DNA from: Kiritimatiellia bacterium
GTDB taxonomy: Bacteria; Verrucomicrobiota; Kiritimatiellia; RFP12; UBA1067
Reading direction: 5' to 3'
Assembly: GCA_017563185.1 (NCBI GenBank)
Contig: JAFXIL010000035.1
Span: forward strand, 1-32,791
DNA: 32,791 bases
Each line of letters begins with the position of its first letter. Position 1 is the stretch's first letter. The notes under the pieces were generated by a model, which was given only the letters and a program-made list of their open reading frames with translations, was not told the origin of the DNA and did not search any database. This document shows, piece after piece, positions 22,782-31,202 of the stretch. The position numbers and the translations under genes were made by a program.

Positions 22782-24502
22782 ACATGAATAAACTGTTATG
22801 TGCAGTGTTCGCCGGCACCGCTCTCGCAGCGGTTGCCGTCGAATTCGATTTGCAGAACGCGGAGTTCGCCAGGTACCACAAGGCGATCACCGGCCGCGAC
22901 GCGCCGAAGGGCGCGATCGCGTTCGCAATAGACCCGAAGGTGTCCAAGAGCGGCAGGGACGCATACAGCATCGTTTCGGCGGGGAAGGGCGCCGCCATCA
23001 CAGGCTCGAACATGCGCAGCGTATGGTATGGCCTCTACGACCTCCTCGAACGTCGCGGCGGGTGCCACTGGTTCTGGGACGGCGACGTGGTGCCGAAACG
23101 CGACTCGATCGACCTCTCGAACCTCGACGTCCACGAGGAGGCTCACTACGAGTACCGCGCCATCCGCTATTTCGCGCACCGCGGCCTCACGCGCTTTCAG
23201 GCGGAACAATGGGGGCTCGACGACTGGAAGAGGGAGATCGACTGGCTCCTAAAGCGACGCCTCAACACGTTCATGCTGCGCATCGGGCAGGACGATGTGT
23301 TCCAGCGCGCGTTTCCGGAGACGTGTCCATACCCTGACGCGTCGAAGCCGCAGCCGGGAATGTACAGTGGCTACAACGACCGCACGCTCTTCTGGAGCCT
23401 GGAGTTCAGGGGCAAGCTGCGGCAAGACCTGCACCGGTACGCGTTCGAGAGGGGGCTCATGGCGCCGGAGGACTTCGGCACGATGTCCCACTGGTACTCG
23501 CCCACGCCGGATTCCTACCTCGCGGCCAAGAAGCCGCCGTTCCTCCCGCAGTCCAACTCCACGCACGCGGAGCCGCATCTGCGCGTGTGGGACATTCGCG
23601 AGGGGAATTGGGCCGAGGAGTACTGGAAACTGACGAAGACCGCCATCGACGCCTACGACCAAGGCGCGCCCGAACCGCGCCTCCTCCACACCATCGGCCT
23701 CGGCGAACGCCGCTGCTACAAGGACCGCAAGGCCAACTTCGACCTCAAGGTGAAGACGCTGAACCAGTTTCTCGGCATGGCGAAGCGCGACTATCCCGAC
23801 GCGAAGCTGCTGATCGCCGGCTGGGACTTCTACCACACCTGGAAAGCGGAGGAAGTGCGTGAATACCTCAAGACGCTCGACAAGGACCGCGTGATCCTCT
23901 GGGACTACGAGGCCGACTACCAGTCTCCGCGCACTGACCGCATCTTTACCAATTGGGATGTAATAGGCAAGTTCCCGTACACCTATTCGATCTTCCTCGC
24001 CTACGAAAAGGCGCTCGACGCGCGCGCGAACTATCCTCTCATCGAAAAGCGGCAGAAGCTCGTCCAGAACGATCCCTTCTGCAAGGGCTACATATTCTGG
24101 CCGGAGTCGAGCCACACCGACACGCTCTTGCTCCGCTTCTTCACGGCGAACGCATGGTCCTCCAAGCCGATTCCGCACGGCGAAGTGCTGGACGAGTTCT
24201 GCGCGAGCCGCTACGGTGCGAACGCAGAGGCGATGAAGGCCGCGTGGAAGGCCGTGCTTCCGGCGTCGTGGCTGCGCGACTGGGGGAACAACTACTCAAC
24301 GGCCGTGCTAGGCATAGGCGGCGAGGTCAACACCGACGTTCTTGGAGGGCTGATCGGGAAATGGGAGAAGCCCGTCTCCGCGGCGAAGGTTGCGTTTGAG
24401 ATTCTGCAGCGCGTTCCGTGGAACGATCCACTCGTGCAGCGCGACGCCATCGACATCGCGCGCATGGTCCTCGACCGTGCAATCGCCCTGCACGTGTGGT
24501 AG
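22778..24502 (+). CDS. GH89-like (alpha-N-acetylglucosaminidase-type) secreted protein, truncated by an in-frame amber codon
   Basis: The frame from ATG 22778 encodes 574 residues: a signal peptide (NKLLCAVFAGTALAAVAV), an N-terminal domain with SVWYGLYDLLERRGGCHWFW, and a TIM-barrel-like centre beginning DDWKREIDWLLKRRLNTFML. This layout is that of GH89 NAGLU or DUF4838-type glycosidase relatives, which release alpha-GlcNAc from glycans; exact activity is unproven. The frame stops at TAG (24500-24502) inside the helical C-terminal domain, and the same frame continues open for 158 more codons with family-like sequence. TAG ends other genes here (mnmG, nadC), so it is a real stop. The protein is thus probably truncated. 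A longer open frame reaching 21632 is a shadow of the permease gene. Confidence 0.75.
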   Translation: MNMNKLLCAVFAGTALAAVAVEFDLQNAEFARYHKAITGRDAPKGAIAFAIDPKVSKSGRDAYSIVSAGKGAAITGSNMRSVWYGLYDLLERRGGCHWFWDGDVVPKRDSIDLSNLDVHEEAHYEYRAIRYFAHRGLTRFQAEQWGLDDWKREIDWLLKRRLNTFMLRIGQDDVFQRAFPETCPYPDASKPQPGMYSGYNDRTLFWSLEFRGKLRQDLHRYAFERGLMAPEDFGTMSHWYSPTPDSYLAAKKPPFLPQSNSTHAEPHLRVWDIREGNWAEEYWKLTKTAIDAYDQGAPEPRLLHTIGLGERRCYKDRKANFDLKVKTLNQFLGMAKRDYPDAKLLIAGWDFYHTWKAEEVREYLKTLDKDRVILWDYEADYQSPRTDRIFTNWDVIGKFPYTYSIFLAYEKALDARANYPLIEKRQKLVQNDPFCKGYIFWPESSHTDTLLLRFFTANAWSSKPIPHGEVLDEFCASRYGANAEAMKAAWKAVLPASWLRDWGNNYSTAVLGIGGEVNTDVLGGLIGKWEKPVSAAKVAFEILQRVPWNDPLVQRDAIDIARMVLDRAIALHVW

Positions 24503-24979
24503 TTCGGCTGCGACCTCGCCAAATGGAGAAAGTCCGCCGGGAACGGAAACAACTCTCCCGCTGACCTTGTTGCCAGCGCGAATCGTATCGGCGCGCTCTG
24601 CGACAGGATGGCGGACATCCTTGCGCTTCACACGGACTATTCGCTGTGGGAGTCGTACCGGCGCCTCGACGCCGTTGAGAAGATCCGCAATCCGCTATTC
24701 GAGAAGACGCTCTTCGAGAACTCGTCTTGCGGCTACTGCCGTAGCCACCAGTACGAACTTGCGCGCCACTGGTACGCACCGCACGTGAAGGCTGTGGCGG
24801 AAAATCTCGCTAAGGCCGTTTCCGCAGGCAACCGCAAAGCTGCCGTAAAGGTCAATGCGGAGAAGGAGCGCCTCGCTCTCAAGGCGAAGCCTCTCGCATC
24901 TCTCGCACCAACACTTCCGCGCACCGAAGAAAACTTCCACCGCACCCTCCGCGAAATCGCCGCGCTCCTTGGCGATTAG
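24503..24979 (+). pseudogene. C-terminal remnant of the GH89-like gene downstream of the amber codon
   Basis: The 158 codons after the TAG stay in frame and look like coding sequence: an alpha-helical stretch with ALCDRMADILALHTDYSLWE and, later, HQYELARHWYAPHV, resembling the C-terminal NAGLU domain. It has no ribosome-binding site of its own, so it is expressed only by readthrough or as a separate internal start (ATG 24608). One base change at 24500-24502 would restore a 733-residue protein. Confidence 0.7.
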
Positions 24980-25081
24980 ACCGCCACCAATGTCTAGCAC
25001 GGAAACAAGCAGGGGTAGGTATTTGCATTAGAGGTAAGATAGAGACGGTTGCAACAACATTGCTTGTCTTCTTTTGCGTAG

Positions 25082-25342
25082 GCGTGGCTGCAGGAGAACA
25101 TCCCCGCCCTCTACGTGCGCTACACAACCGTGATGCGCTACAAGGCGATGGCGAAGAAGCTGCGGCAGGTGACGGGCCTCGCAGATCCCGTGCCCGCCGC
25201 CGCAGTGCTGGCCGAGCCCCCGCAGGGTGAGGGAGGAGCGAAGGAAACGGAGACGGTGCCGGAGCTTGCGGTGGTGCGGGCGAGGGCCGTGTGGCTGGAG
25301 GTGGTGGACGGCGTGAGAGGAAGCGGGAGGCCGGATAACTGA
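25082..25342 (+). pseudogene. Gene fragment, DUF3102-like helical region, no start
   Basis: A GC-rich open stretch starts directly after an in-frame TAG (25079-25081) and encodes WLQENIPALYVRYTTVMRYK and then an Ala/Glu-rich tail to TGA at 25340. The first part resembles the WL-x-ENIP ... RYM-type segment of DUF3102-like proteins (often phage- or plasmid-related), a weak resemblance. There is no good start codon or ribosome-binding site, and the upstream 24980-25081 is AT-rich, so this looks like a 5'-truncated remnant joined at about 25081. The rest of 24980-25515 holds an octamer array and nothing else recognisable. Confidence 0.4.
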
Positions 25343-25464
25343 CGCCGCACGAAATTCATATTGTGATATGCAATGTCTACAGCAGTTTCTAAGAGATGTA
25401 TTGAATCATGGAAACAGTCCACAGCAAGTTCCGAAACCACGAAACTTTCACTTCTTCATTCCTT

Positions 25465-25504
25465 TAAACTTTCAAACTCTCAAACTTTCAAACTTTCAAA
25501 CCCT
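25465..25504. repeat. Octamer tandem array (CAAACTTT family)
   Basis: Five exact period-8 units: TAAACTTT, CAAACTCT, CAAACTTT, CAAACTTT, CAAACCCT. It ends 11 bp before the thiamine pyrophosphokinase start, in the place of a ribosome-binding site, which is missing. Same family and unit count as the array at 17056. Confidence 0.8.
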
Positions 25505-25515
25505 CCTCTCAACCC

Positions 25516-26187
25516 ATGAGCACAAGCACTAATCCCCAAACAGTCATTCTCGCTAATGGCGCGATGCCGTCGCACCCAGTGCCGCTTGCCATCTTCGCAG
25601 CGGCGGCACGCGTGGTGTGCTGCGATGGCGCGTATGCAAAGGCGCTTGCGCTTGGACGCGAACCAGACCTAGTGGTGGGCGACGGCGATTCGCTCGACGA
25701 CGCGCAGAAGACCGCTCTCGGCGAGAGGTTCGTGCTCGTCGCCGAGCAGGATACGAACGACCTTGCGAAGGCGTTCCGCGTGGCGGTGGCGCGCTTCGGC
25801 CCGAAGGGGATCGTGATACTCGGGGCGGACGGCCTGCGCGACGACCATTTTATCGGCAACGTTTTTCGCTTGATCGACTTCGCACGCGAGGCACCGGACA
25901 TCATGCTCGTGACAAACGCAGGCGTGTTCACCGTTGCAACCAACACGCGTACCTACGAGAGTACGCCCGGGGATGCTGTCTCGGTGTTAGCGCCCTCGCA
26001 CGGAACGCAGGCGACTTCAATTGGTTTGGAATGGCCGCTCGACGGCGTAGCACTCGACGCTCTATGGCGCGGCACTCTCAACCGAACCATTGGCGCGGAG
26101 TTCACGATCTCGACCAACAGGCCGTTGATCGTCTATATTCCGCACGGCCGCCTGGATCACCCGAGGCGTGAGGCGAAATCCTCGTAG
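25516..26187 (+). CDS. thiN: Thiamine pyrophosphokinase
   Basis: The enzyme moves pyrophosphate from ATP to thiamine, giving thiamine diphosphate in the cytoplasm. The 223-residue product has the family blocks in order: LANGAMPS, VVCCDGAYAKAL, DLVVGDGDSLDD, QDTNDLAKAF and LGADGLRDDHFIGNV (the GxRxDH region), then a beta-rich C-terminal thiamine-binding domain with ISTNRPLIVYIP near the end. The ATG at 25516 is the natural start, but there is no Shine-Dalgarno; an octamer array occupies that place. Its end overlaps the convergent nspC gene by 31 bp. Confidence 0.9.
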   Translation: MSTSTNPQTVILANGAMPSHPVPLAIFAAAARVVCCDGAYAKALALGREPDLVVGDGDSLDDAQKTALGERFVLVAEQDTNDLAKAFRVAVARFGPKGIVILGADGLRDDHFIGNVFRLIDFAREAPDIMLVTNAGVFTVATNTRTYESTPGDAVSVLAPSHGTQATSIGLEWPLDGVALDALWRGTLNRTIGAEFTISTNRPLIVYIPHGRLDHPRREAKSS

Positions 26188-27308
26188 TCGAATGTACGCA
26201 GTGTCTCAATGCGGCCGTCTTCGTGGCGGATGGCGATGTCGGGAAGGTTCACACCGTTGAAGGTGTTGTTCTTCACCATCGAGTAGATGGCCATGTCCTC
26301 GAACGCTACGATGTCGCCTTCATGCAGAGGATGGTCGAAACGGTACGTGCCGATTTCGTCGCCGGCAAGGCAGGTGGGGCCGCCGAAGCGGTAGATGAAA
26401 GCCGCCTGTGGTTCGCCGGGCGCGGTTCGCGGCTTGCGGCAGATGGCGGCGCCGGCGATGCGCGGGGTGTAGGGCATCTCCAGAACGTCGGGCATGTGGC
26501 AGGCGGCGCTCGCGTCGAGAATCGCGTTTGATATGCCGTCCGGGCCGGCGGGCTGAATTTCAAGCACTCGCGACTCTAGCGTTCCGGCGTTGAGCGCCAC
26601 GGCTTCGCCAGGCTCGAGATAGACTTCGAGATGCGGATGGCGCGCGTGGAAATCATTCAGGAGTTTTACAAGGCCGTCCACGTCATAGTCGGCGCGCGTG
26701 ATGTGGTGACCGCCGCCGAAGTTCACCCACTTCACAGCGGAAAGAAGATTGCCGAACTTCGCATCGAACCCGGCGAGCACTTTCTTAAGCTCGTCGAGTC
26801 CCTGCTCACACAGGCAGTGGAAGTGAAGGCCGTCGATGAGATGGTGGCAGTCCCCGGCCGCAGCATCCCACGCCGCCCGCGTCGTCCCCAGGCGCGAACC
26901 CGGGCGGCATGGGTCGTAGGCGAGGGTGGTGGCCACGGAGACTTCGGGATTCACGCGAAGGCCCGCGGAGACGCCGCGCGCGCGCGCCATGGCGCCGAAC
27001 TTCTCGACCTGACGAGGCGAGTTGAAGACGACGTGATCCACAAGGCCCAGCAATTCGTCTATCTCCTCCGGCGCGAACGCAGGCGCGAACACATGCGTCT
27101 CGCCGCCAAAGTTGTCGTGGCCATGGCGTGCCTCGAAGAGCGAGCTCGCCGTCGTGCCAGCGAGGTATTGCGCGCAGAGCGGGTAGGCGGCCGCGCATGA
27201 AAAAGCCTTCTGCGCGAGAAGAATCTTCACGCCTGCTCTGTTGGACACGCTCTTAAGGATCTCAAGGTTGCGCCTCAGCGCCGCTTCGTCGATGATGTAT
27301 CGTGGCAT
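26157..27308 (-). CDS. nspC: Carboxynorspermidine/carboxyspermidine decarboxylase
   Basis: NspC is a PLP enzyme of the alanine-racemase-fold group that decarboxylates carboxy(nor)spermidine to (nor)spermidine. The 383-residue protein starts PRYIIDEAAL, has LLAQKAFS with the PLP lysine (near residue 33), the HFHCLCEQ block, the glycine-rich VNFGGGHH phosphate site, EPGEAV, and the C-terminal CLAGDEIG and FEDMAIYSM blocks. The longer upstream frame is a shadow of the neighbouring gene. The ATG overlaps that gene's TGA by one base (TGATG), so they form a translationally coupled operon. Its 3' end overlaps thiN on the other strand. Confidence 0.92.
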   Translation of the reverse strand: MPRYIIDEAALRRNLEILKSVSNRAGVKILLAQKAFSCAAAYPLCAQYLAGTTASSLFEARHGHDNFGGETHVFAPAFAPEEIDELLGLVDHVVFNSPRQVEKFGAMARARGVSAGLRVNPEVSVATTLAYDPCRPGSRLGTTRAAWDAAAGDCHHLIDGLHFHCLCEQGLDELKKVLAGFDAKFGNLLSAVKWVNFGGGHHITRADYDVDGLVKLLNDFHARHPHLEVYLEPGEAVALNAGTLESRVLEIQPAGPDGISNAILDASAACHMPDVLEMPYTPRIAGAAICRKPRTAPGEPQAAFIYRFGGPTCLAGDEIGTYRFDHPLHEGDIVAFEDMAIYSMVKNNTFNGVNLPDIAIRHEDGRIETLRTFDYEDFASRLG

Positions 27309-28588
27309 CAATCCACCTTCACGGGGTTGAAGTTCTCCTTCCAGGGGAGGCCCTGCTTGTTGAGCTCGGCCATGAACGGATCGGGATCGAACTCCTCGCA
27401 CGTGTGCACGCCCTTGGTCGTCCACTTGCCTTCGAGGAACATCTTGGCGCCGATCATCGCCGGCACGCCCGTCGTATAGCTGATGGCCTGCGAGCCGACT
27501 TCTGCGTAGCACTCCTGGTGATCGCACACGTTGTACACGTAGTAGTCCACTGGCTTGCCGTCCTTGAGGCCGTGGAAGATGCAGCCGATGTTCGTCTTGC
27601 CCTTGGTGCGCGGACCTAACGTTGCGGGATCGGGCAGGAGCGCCTTTAGGAACTCGATGGGGACGATCTTCTGCCCCTTGAAGTCGATTGGATCGATGCG
27701 CGTCATGCCCACGTTCTCGAGGCACTTGAGGTGCGTGAGGTAGCTCTGCCCGAACGTCATGAAGAATCGGATGCGCTTGATGCCCTTGAGGTTGCAGCCG
27801 AGCGACTCAAGCTCCTCGTGGTGGAGCAGGTACATGTCCTTCTCGCCCACCTGGTCGAAGTTGTACACGCGCTTGATCGCCATGGGGGCGGTCTCCACCC
27901 ACCATCCCTTGTCGAACGCCTTCTTGTTCTCGACGGCGACTTCCGGCTTGTCGTCCTTGGGATCGGCCACCCAGTAGCTGCCCTTGGCGGCGACTTCGCG
28001 GATGTTGATCTCGGGGTTGAAGTTCGTGGCGAATGGATAGCCGTGGTCGCCGCCGTTGCAATCGAGAATGTCGAGCGTCTCGATGGTGTCGAAGTAGTGC
28101 TTCTGGGCGTAGGCGGAGAAGACCTGCGTCACGCCGGGGTCGAATCCGCAGCCGAGGATGGCGGTGAGGCCGGCCTTTTCGAACTTCTCGCGGTAGGCCC
28201 ACTGCCAGGAGTACTCGAAGTGCGCCTCTTCTGGCGGCTCGTAGTTGGCGGTGTCGAGATACGATACGCCGGCCGCGAGACAGGCGTCCATGATCGCGAG
28301 GTCCTGGTATGGAAGGGCGATGTTCATCACGAGGTCGGGTTTGAACTCCTTGATGAGCGCCGTGGTGGCGGCCACGTCCATCGCGTCGATCTGCGCAGTG
28401 GTGATGACGGTCTTCCTGCCGTCTTTGCCGAAGCCGCGCTTCTCGATGTCCGCCTTGATCGCCTTGCAGCGCGCTTCAGTGCGGGACGCAATCAGCAGTT
28501 CGCCGAAGACGTCTGGATTCTGGGCCATCTTGGCGGCCGCCACGCCGGCGACTCCGCCGGCGCCGATGAGCATTACTTTCTTGGCCAT
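27308..28588 (-). CDS. Carboxynorspermidine/carboxyspermidine dehydrogenase (saccharopine dehydrogenase family)
   Basis: The enzyme condenses a diamine with aspartate semialdehyde, using NADPH, to give carboxy(nor)spermidine, the substrate of NspC. The 426-residue product has an N-terminal Rossmann fold (VMLIGAGGVAGVAAAKM, residues 5-21), a strand ending in TARKxE-like ASRTEARC, and blocks NIALPYQDLAIMDACL, LDTANYEP, LGCGFDPGVTQVF and NCGGDHGYP-like LDCNGGDHGYP of this family. It is first in the two-gene polyamine operon and has a strong Shine-Dalgarno (AAGGAG). Together they give the alternative, S-adenosylmethionine-independent polyamine route. Whether spermidine or norspermidine is made cannot be read here. 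Confidence 0.92.
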   Translation of the reverse strand: MAKKVMLIGAGGVAGVAAAKMAQNPDVFGELLIASRTEARCKAIKADIEKRGFGKDGRKTVITTAQIDAMDVAATTALIKEFKPDLVMNIALPYQDLAIMDACLAAGVSYLDTANYEPPEEAHFEYSWQWAYREKFEKAGLTAILGCGFDPGVTQVFSAYAQKHYFDTIETLDILDCNGGDHGYPFATNFNPEINIREVAAKGSYWVADPKDDKPEVAVENKKAFDKGWWVETAPMAIKRVYNFDQVGEKDMYLLHHEELESLGCNLKGIKRIRFFMTFGQSYLTHLKCLENVGMTRIDPIDFKGQKIVPIEFLKALLPDPATLGPRTKGKTNIGCIFHGLKDGKPVDYYVYNVCDHQECYAEVGSQAISYTTGVPAMIGAKMFLEGKWTTKGVHTCEEFDPDPFMAELNKQGLPWKENFNPVKVD

Positions 28589-28618
28589 TTCTTTTTCTCC
28601 TTGCCCTGTCAGCCCGGG

Positions 28619-29587
28619 CTACAGCGTTCCGTTGAAGAACTTGTCCATGATCGCCGAATGCTCGGCATCGGTCCAGCCGGAGCTCTCGATCGAAACCCAG
28701 CCGTTGTAGCCAACTGCGTCGATCGCGCGCCGCACGCGCCGCCAGTCGATCGAACCGTCGCCTATGCGCACGAACGCGCCGCCGTTCTTCGCGGCGCGGT
28801 CGACCTTGAAGTCCTTGATGTGCATCTTCACGATCTGGTCGGAAAGGGCCTCCACCCACTTCTCCGCCGGAGCGTAGCGCACGTGGTTGCCAAGGTCGAG
28901 GTACGACTTCACCCAGGGGTTTCTGAAGGAGCGGATGAAGGCGGCGGCGAAGTCCGGCGTGACCCAGAGGTTGTTCCACACGTTCTCGAGTCCGATCGTG
29001 ACGCCCAGCTCGGCGGCGACGGGAGCGAGTTCCGCCACGGCGTCCTGCGCATACTTCGTCGCGTCGTTCTGCGCGCGCACGTACTCGGGATAGTCGCCGT
29101 CTGCCGCGCGCGAGAGCATGAGCGAATTCGAATCGAATTCCGGCTTGAACTCGTGCGGCTTCGGCATGGGCATTCCGCCAATGCGCCCCGCCACCACAAG
29201 CATCACGCTCGCGCCGTACGCCTTGGCGAGGCGAAGGTTCTTCTTTCCTTCTTCAATGGACGCCATGCGCTTCGCGGGGTCCTTGGAGTTGAACTCGAAC
29301 CATCCTCCCAAGAACGAGTGAATCTGCAGGCCTTCGTCTTCGGCCATTCGCCGTGCCGCACGCGCCTCGGCTTCGCTCACCGTCTTGTCCATCAGCTCTA
29401 CGCCGGGGTAGCCGTTCTCCTTCAGCGTCTTCACCACGTCCTGCGTGAGGCGCTTGCGTATCAGCGCCTTCTTAAGCACGGTCTTGAACTTCTCCGCGCC
29501 AGCTTCTTCGCCGCGCGTGAAACGCGGCGTCCCTGCCGTCGCAAGAGCCGCAGTGCCTATGAGAAAACCACGTCTGTTTGTCATCAT
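28619..29587 (-). CDS. Tat-exported sugar phosphate isomerase/epimerase-like TIM-barrel protein
   Basis: The 322-residue product starts with a Tat signal (NRRGFLIGTAALATAG), then a xylose-isomerase-like TIM barrel (AP endonuclease family 2 fold): VELMDKTVSEAEARAARRMA, LGVTIGLENVWNN, KSYLDLGNHV, VKMHIKDFK, and GDGSIDWRRVRRAI near the end. The Glu in GLENV, Asp in YLDLGN, His in KMHIKD and Glu in SIESSG are the usual metal ligands. Substrate unknown; such proteins usually act on keto-sugars or inositols. The ATG at 29587 or 29584 (ATGATG) is the start. It lies 104 bp downstream of a Gfo/Idh/MocA oxidoreductase and is probably its partner. Confidence 0.85.
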   Translation of the reverse strand: MMTNRRGFLIGTAALATAGTPRFTRGEEAGAEKFKTVLKKALIRKRLTQDVVKTLKENGYPGVELMDKTVSEAEARAARRMAEDEGLQIHSFLGGWFEFNSKDPAKRMASIEEGKKNLRLAKAYGASVMLVVAGRIGGMPMPKPHEFKPEFDSNSLMLSRAADGDYPEYVRAQNDATKYAQDAVAELAPVAAELGVTIGLENVWNNLWVTPDFAAAFIRSFRNPWVKSYLDLGNHVRYAPAEKWVEALSDQIVKMHIKDFKVDRAAKNGGAFVRIGDGSIDWRRVRRAIDAVGYNGWVSIESSGWTDAEHSAIMDKFFNGTL

Positions 29588-29690
29588 TAAACTTCTAGCC
29601 TTTCCGACTTTCCAATAGGACTTCAAACCTCTGACTTCTGACTTGGAATCTCACACTTTCAAGCCCAGAAACTCCGAAAACTTCTCTCGC
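29588..29690. repeat. Degenerate octamer/heptamer array between two genes
   Basis: Units TAAACTTC, TAGCCTTT, CCGACTTT, then CTGACTT twice, and CACTTTCAAG- and GAAACTCCGAAAACTTC-like pieces fill the gap right up to the stop codon (29691-29693) of the Gfo/Idh/MocA gene. The same families occur at 17056 and 25465 in better order. Confidence 0.45.
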
Positions 29691-30959
29691 TCACGCCTTG
29701 CCCGGCACAATCCCCACGCCTTCCCGCGGAAGCGGAATGTCTTCGGTCTCCTCGAACTGCTCGGGCGTGAACGCGGCGTTCCATCCGTCGTAGAACTCAC
29801 TGCGCGTGTTCTCCAGCACGTCCTTCATGCGCACCGTGCGTCCCGAATAGGCCGCGAGGGTACCGATGATGCAGGTGGCGGTGGACATCGCCACCTGCTC
29901 GCCCTCGTTGAGGTAGTTGCCGCTCAGGAGGCCGGAAAGGAAATCAACGTGCTCCGCCACGAGGCCGCTGTCGGGGCGTCCCTTGATGGCGGCGAGGTCC
30001 TCCGCCACCGGCTTGCCGTCCCAGCGCTTGAACGTGTTTCCCACGGAGACTTCGCCCTCCGTGCCGACGAGACGCGTGCCAAACGGATTCGCGCAGCCGT
30101 TCATATGGCGGCCGAACGTGGTGGTGTGCAACCCCTCGCCGTAGTCGAAGTCGATGGCGATCTCGTCGTAGATGTCGCCGATGCCTGCGGGACGACGCCA
30201 GCGCGCGCCCATGCCGAAGGCGCTAACGGGGAAGCGGCCGATGAACCAGTTCGCGAGGTCCACCTCGTGTATGGCCTGCTCCGTCACCTGGTCGCCGCTC
30301 ATCTCCCAGAAGTGGTACCAATTGTTGCAGAGGTAGGCGGCGTTCGTGTCGGTGGGGCGGCGCGGACGCACCCACATTCCCCCGTGGCAGCGGTACACGC
30401 GCCCGGCGAGTATCCTGCCTATGCACCCTGCGCGCATCGGACCGATCTGCTTGAGGAAACGGTTCGAGTGGCGGTGGAGCGTGCCGGAGAGAATGGAGAG
30501 GTTCTTTGCCTTCGCCTCGGCGACTGACTTGAGGAACGCGCGCAGTCCGCGCGGATCGGTGGCGATTGGCTTCTCTGCGAAGATGTGCTTGCCGGCGGCG
30601 ACGCACGCGGCCATCTGGCGGGGACGGAAAACCGGCGGCGTGCACAGAAGCACGATGTCGCACCCCGAGCCGATCACGTTCTTGTATCCGTTCGCTCCGC
30701 CGAACGCCATCTTCTCGTCCACGCCATACTTGCTGCAGATGGCCTTGGCCTTGTCAACGAAGAAATCCGCCGCCGCCGTGAGCTGCACCTTGCATCCAAG
30801 GCGCGCCGCGGCGTCCATGATGTTCTGTATCGCGCCCGTGCCGCGTCCTCCGCAGCCAACAAGCCCCACCTTGAACACCTTCTGCGCGTCGCCCAGCACG
30901 GCCGGCGCCGCAGCGAGCGCTCCCGCCGCGGCCATGAACTGACGTCTTGAAACATCCAT
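29691..30959 (-). CDS. Tat-exported Gfo/Idh/MocA-family oxidoreductase
   Basis: The 422-residue product has a Tat signal (SRRQFMAAAGALAAAPAVLG), a Rossmann fold with VGLVGCGGRGTG (about residue 30), and the family EKPIATD block (Lys of EKP is the catalytic or substrate-contacting residue). Further blocks are HRHSNRF and a DQVTEQAIHEVDLANW segment with a conserved His. The C-terminal alpha/beta domain follows with WDGKPVAEDL. These NAD-dependent enzymes oxidise or reduce sugars and related polyols; in PVC bacteria many carry Tat signals. The substrate is unknown. Shine-Dalgarno AAAGGAG is well placed, and a good promoter lies upstream. It is followed by the isomerase-like gene, which suggests a joint carbohydrate pathway. 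Confidence 0.9.
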   Translation of the reverse strand: MDVSRRQFMAAAGALAAAPAVLGDAQKVFKVGLVGCGGRGTGAIQNIMDAAARLGCKVQLTAAADFFVDKAKAICSKYGVDEKMAFGGANGYKNVIGSGCDIVLLCTPPVFRPRQMAACVAAGKHIFAEKPIATDPRGLRAFLKSVAEAKAKNLSILSGTLHRHSNRFLKQIGPMRAGCIGRILAGRVYRCHGGMWVRPRRPTDTNAAYLCNNWYHFWEMSGDQVTEQAIHEVDLANWFIGRFPVSAFGMGARWRRPAGIGDIYDEIAIDFDYGEGLHTTTFGRHMNGCANPFGTRLVGTEGEVSVGNTFKRWDGKPVAEDLAAIKGRPDSGLVAEHVDFLSGLLSGNYLNEGEQVAMSTATCIIGTLAAYSGRTVRMKDVLENTRSEFYDGWNAAFTPEQFEETEDIPLPREGVGIVPGKA

Positions 30960-30995
30960 CGTCTACTCCTTTCTAACTGTTTTCCAACGCATGTA

Positions 30996-31024
30996 ATTGT
31001 CTCATAAAACGGCACATCAGTCAA
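30996..31024 (-). promoter_or_regulatory. Sigma-70-type promoter of the Gfo/Idh/MocA gene
   Basis: TTGACT (31024-31019), a 17-nt spacer and GACAAT (31001-30996) face left, giving a leader of about 30 nt. The -35 matches 5/6 and the -10 matches 4/6. Confidence 0.5.
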
Positions 31025-31067
31025 TAGACATTCAAGCCGCTGAACCGCTGGCGCAAAGCATTTCCTC

Positions 31068-31096
31068 TTGTGCAAAGGGCGGAGATTTGGTATAGT
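31068..31096 (+). promoter_or_regulatory. Extended -10 promoter of the rightmost secreted-protein gene
   Basis: TGGTATAGT (31088-31096) with a weak TTGTGC -35 (31068-31073) and 17-nt spacing. The leader of about 100 nt contains a GAGGC/GCCTC hairpin around a CTTCG loop just before the Shine-Dalgarno TAGGAGGA. Confidence 0.5.
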
Positions 31097-31202
31097 CATA
31101 AAAGTGTGTGGGTCTTTGCTTTTTGCGAGTTTCGCCGGGCCGGGTGGCTTGGCTCGTGAATGGCGTGAAGGAGGCGGCTTCGACTGCCTCGGTAGGAGGA
31201 AC

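Noticed and set aside
24500-24502. Amber codon reassignment or pyrrolysine
   Set aside because: TAG is a normal terminator of mnmG and nadC in this window, and no pyl gene is seen; a nonsense change is simpler.
27731-29590. 619-codon plus-strand frame
   Set aside because: It is an antisense shadow of the polyamine and isomerase-like genes, caused by high GC; no family motifs.
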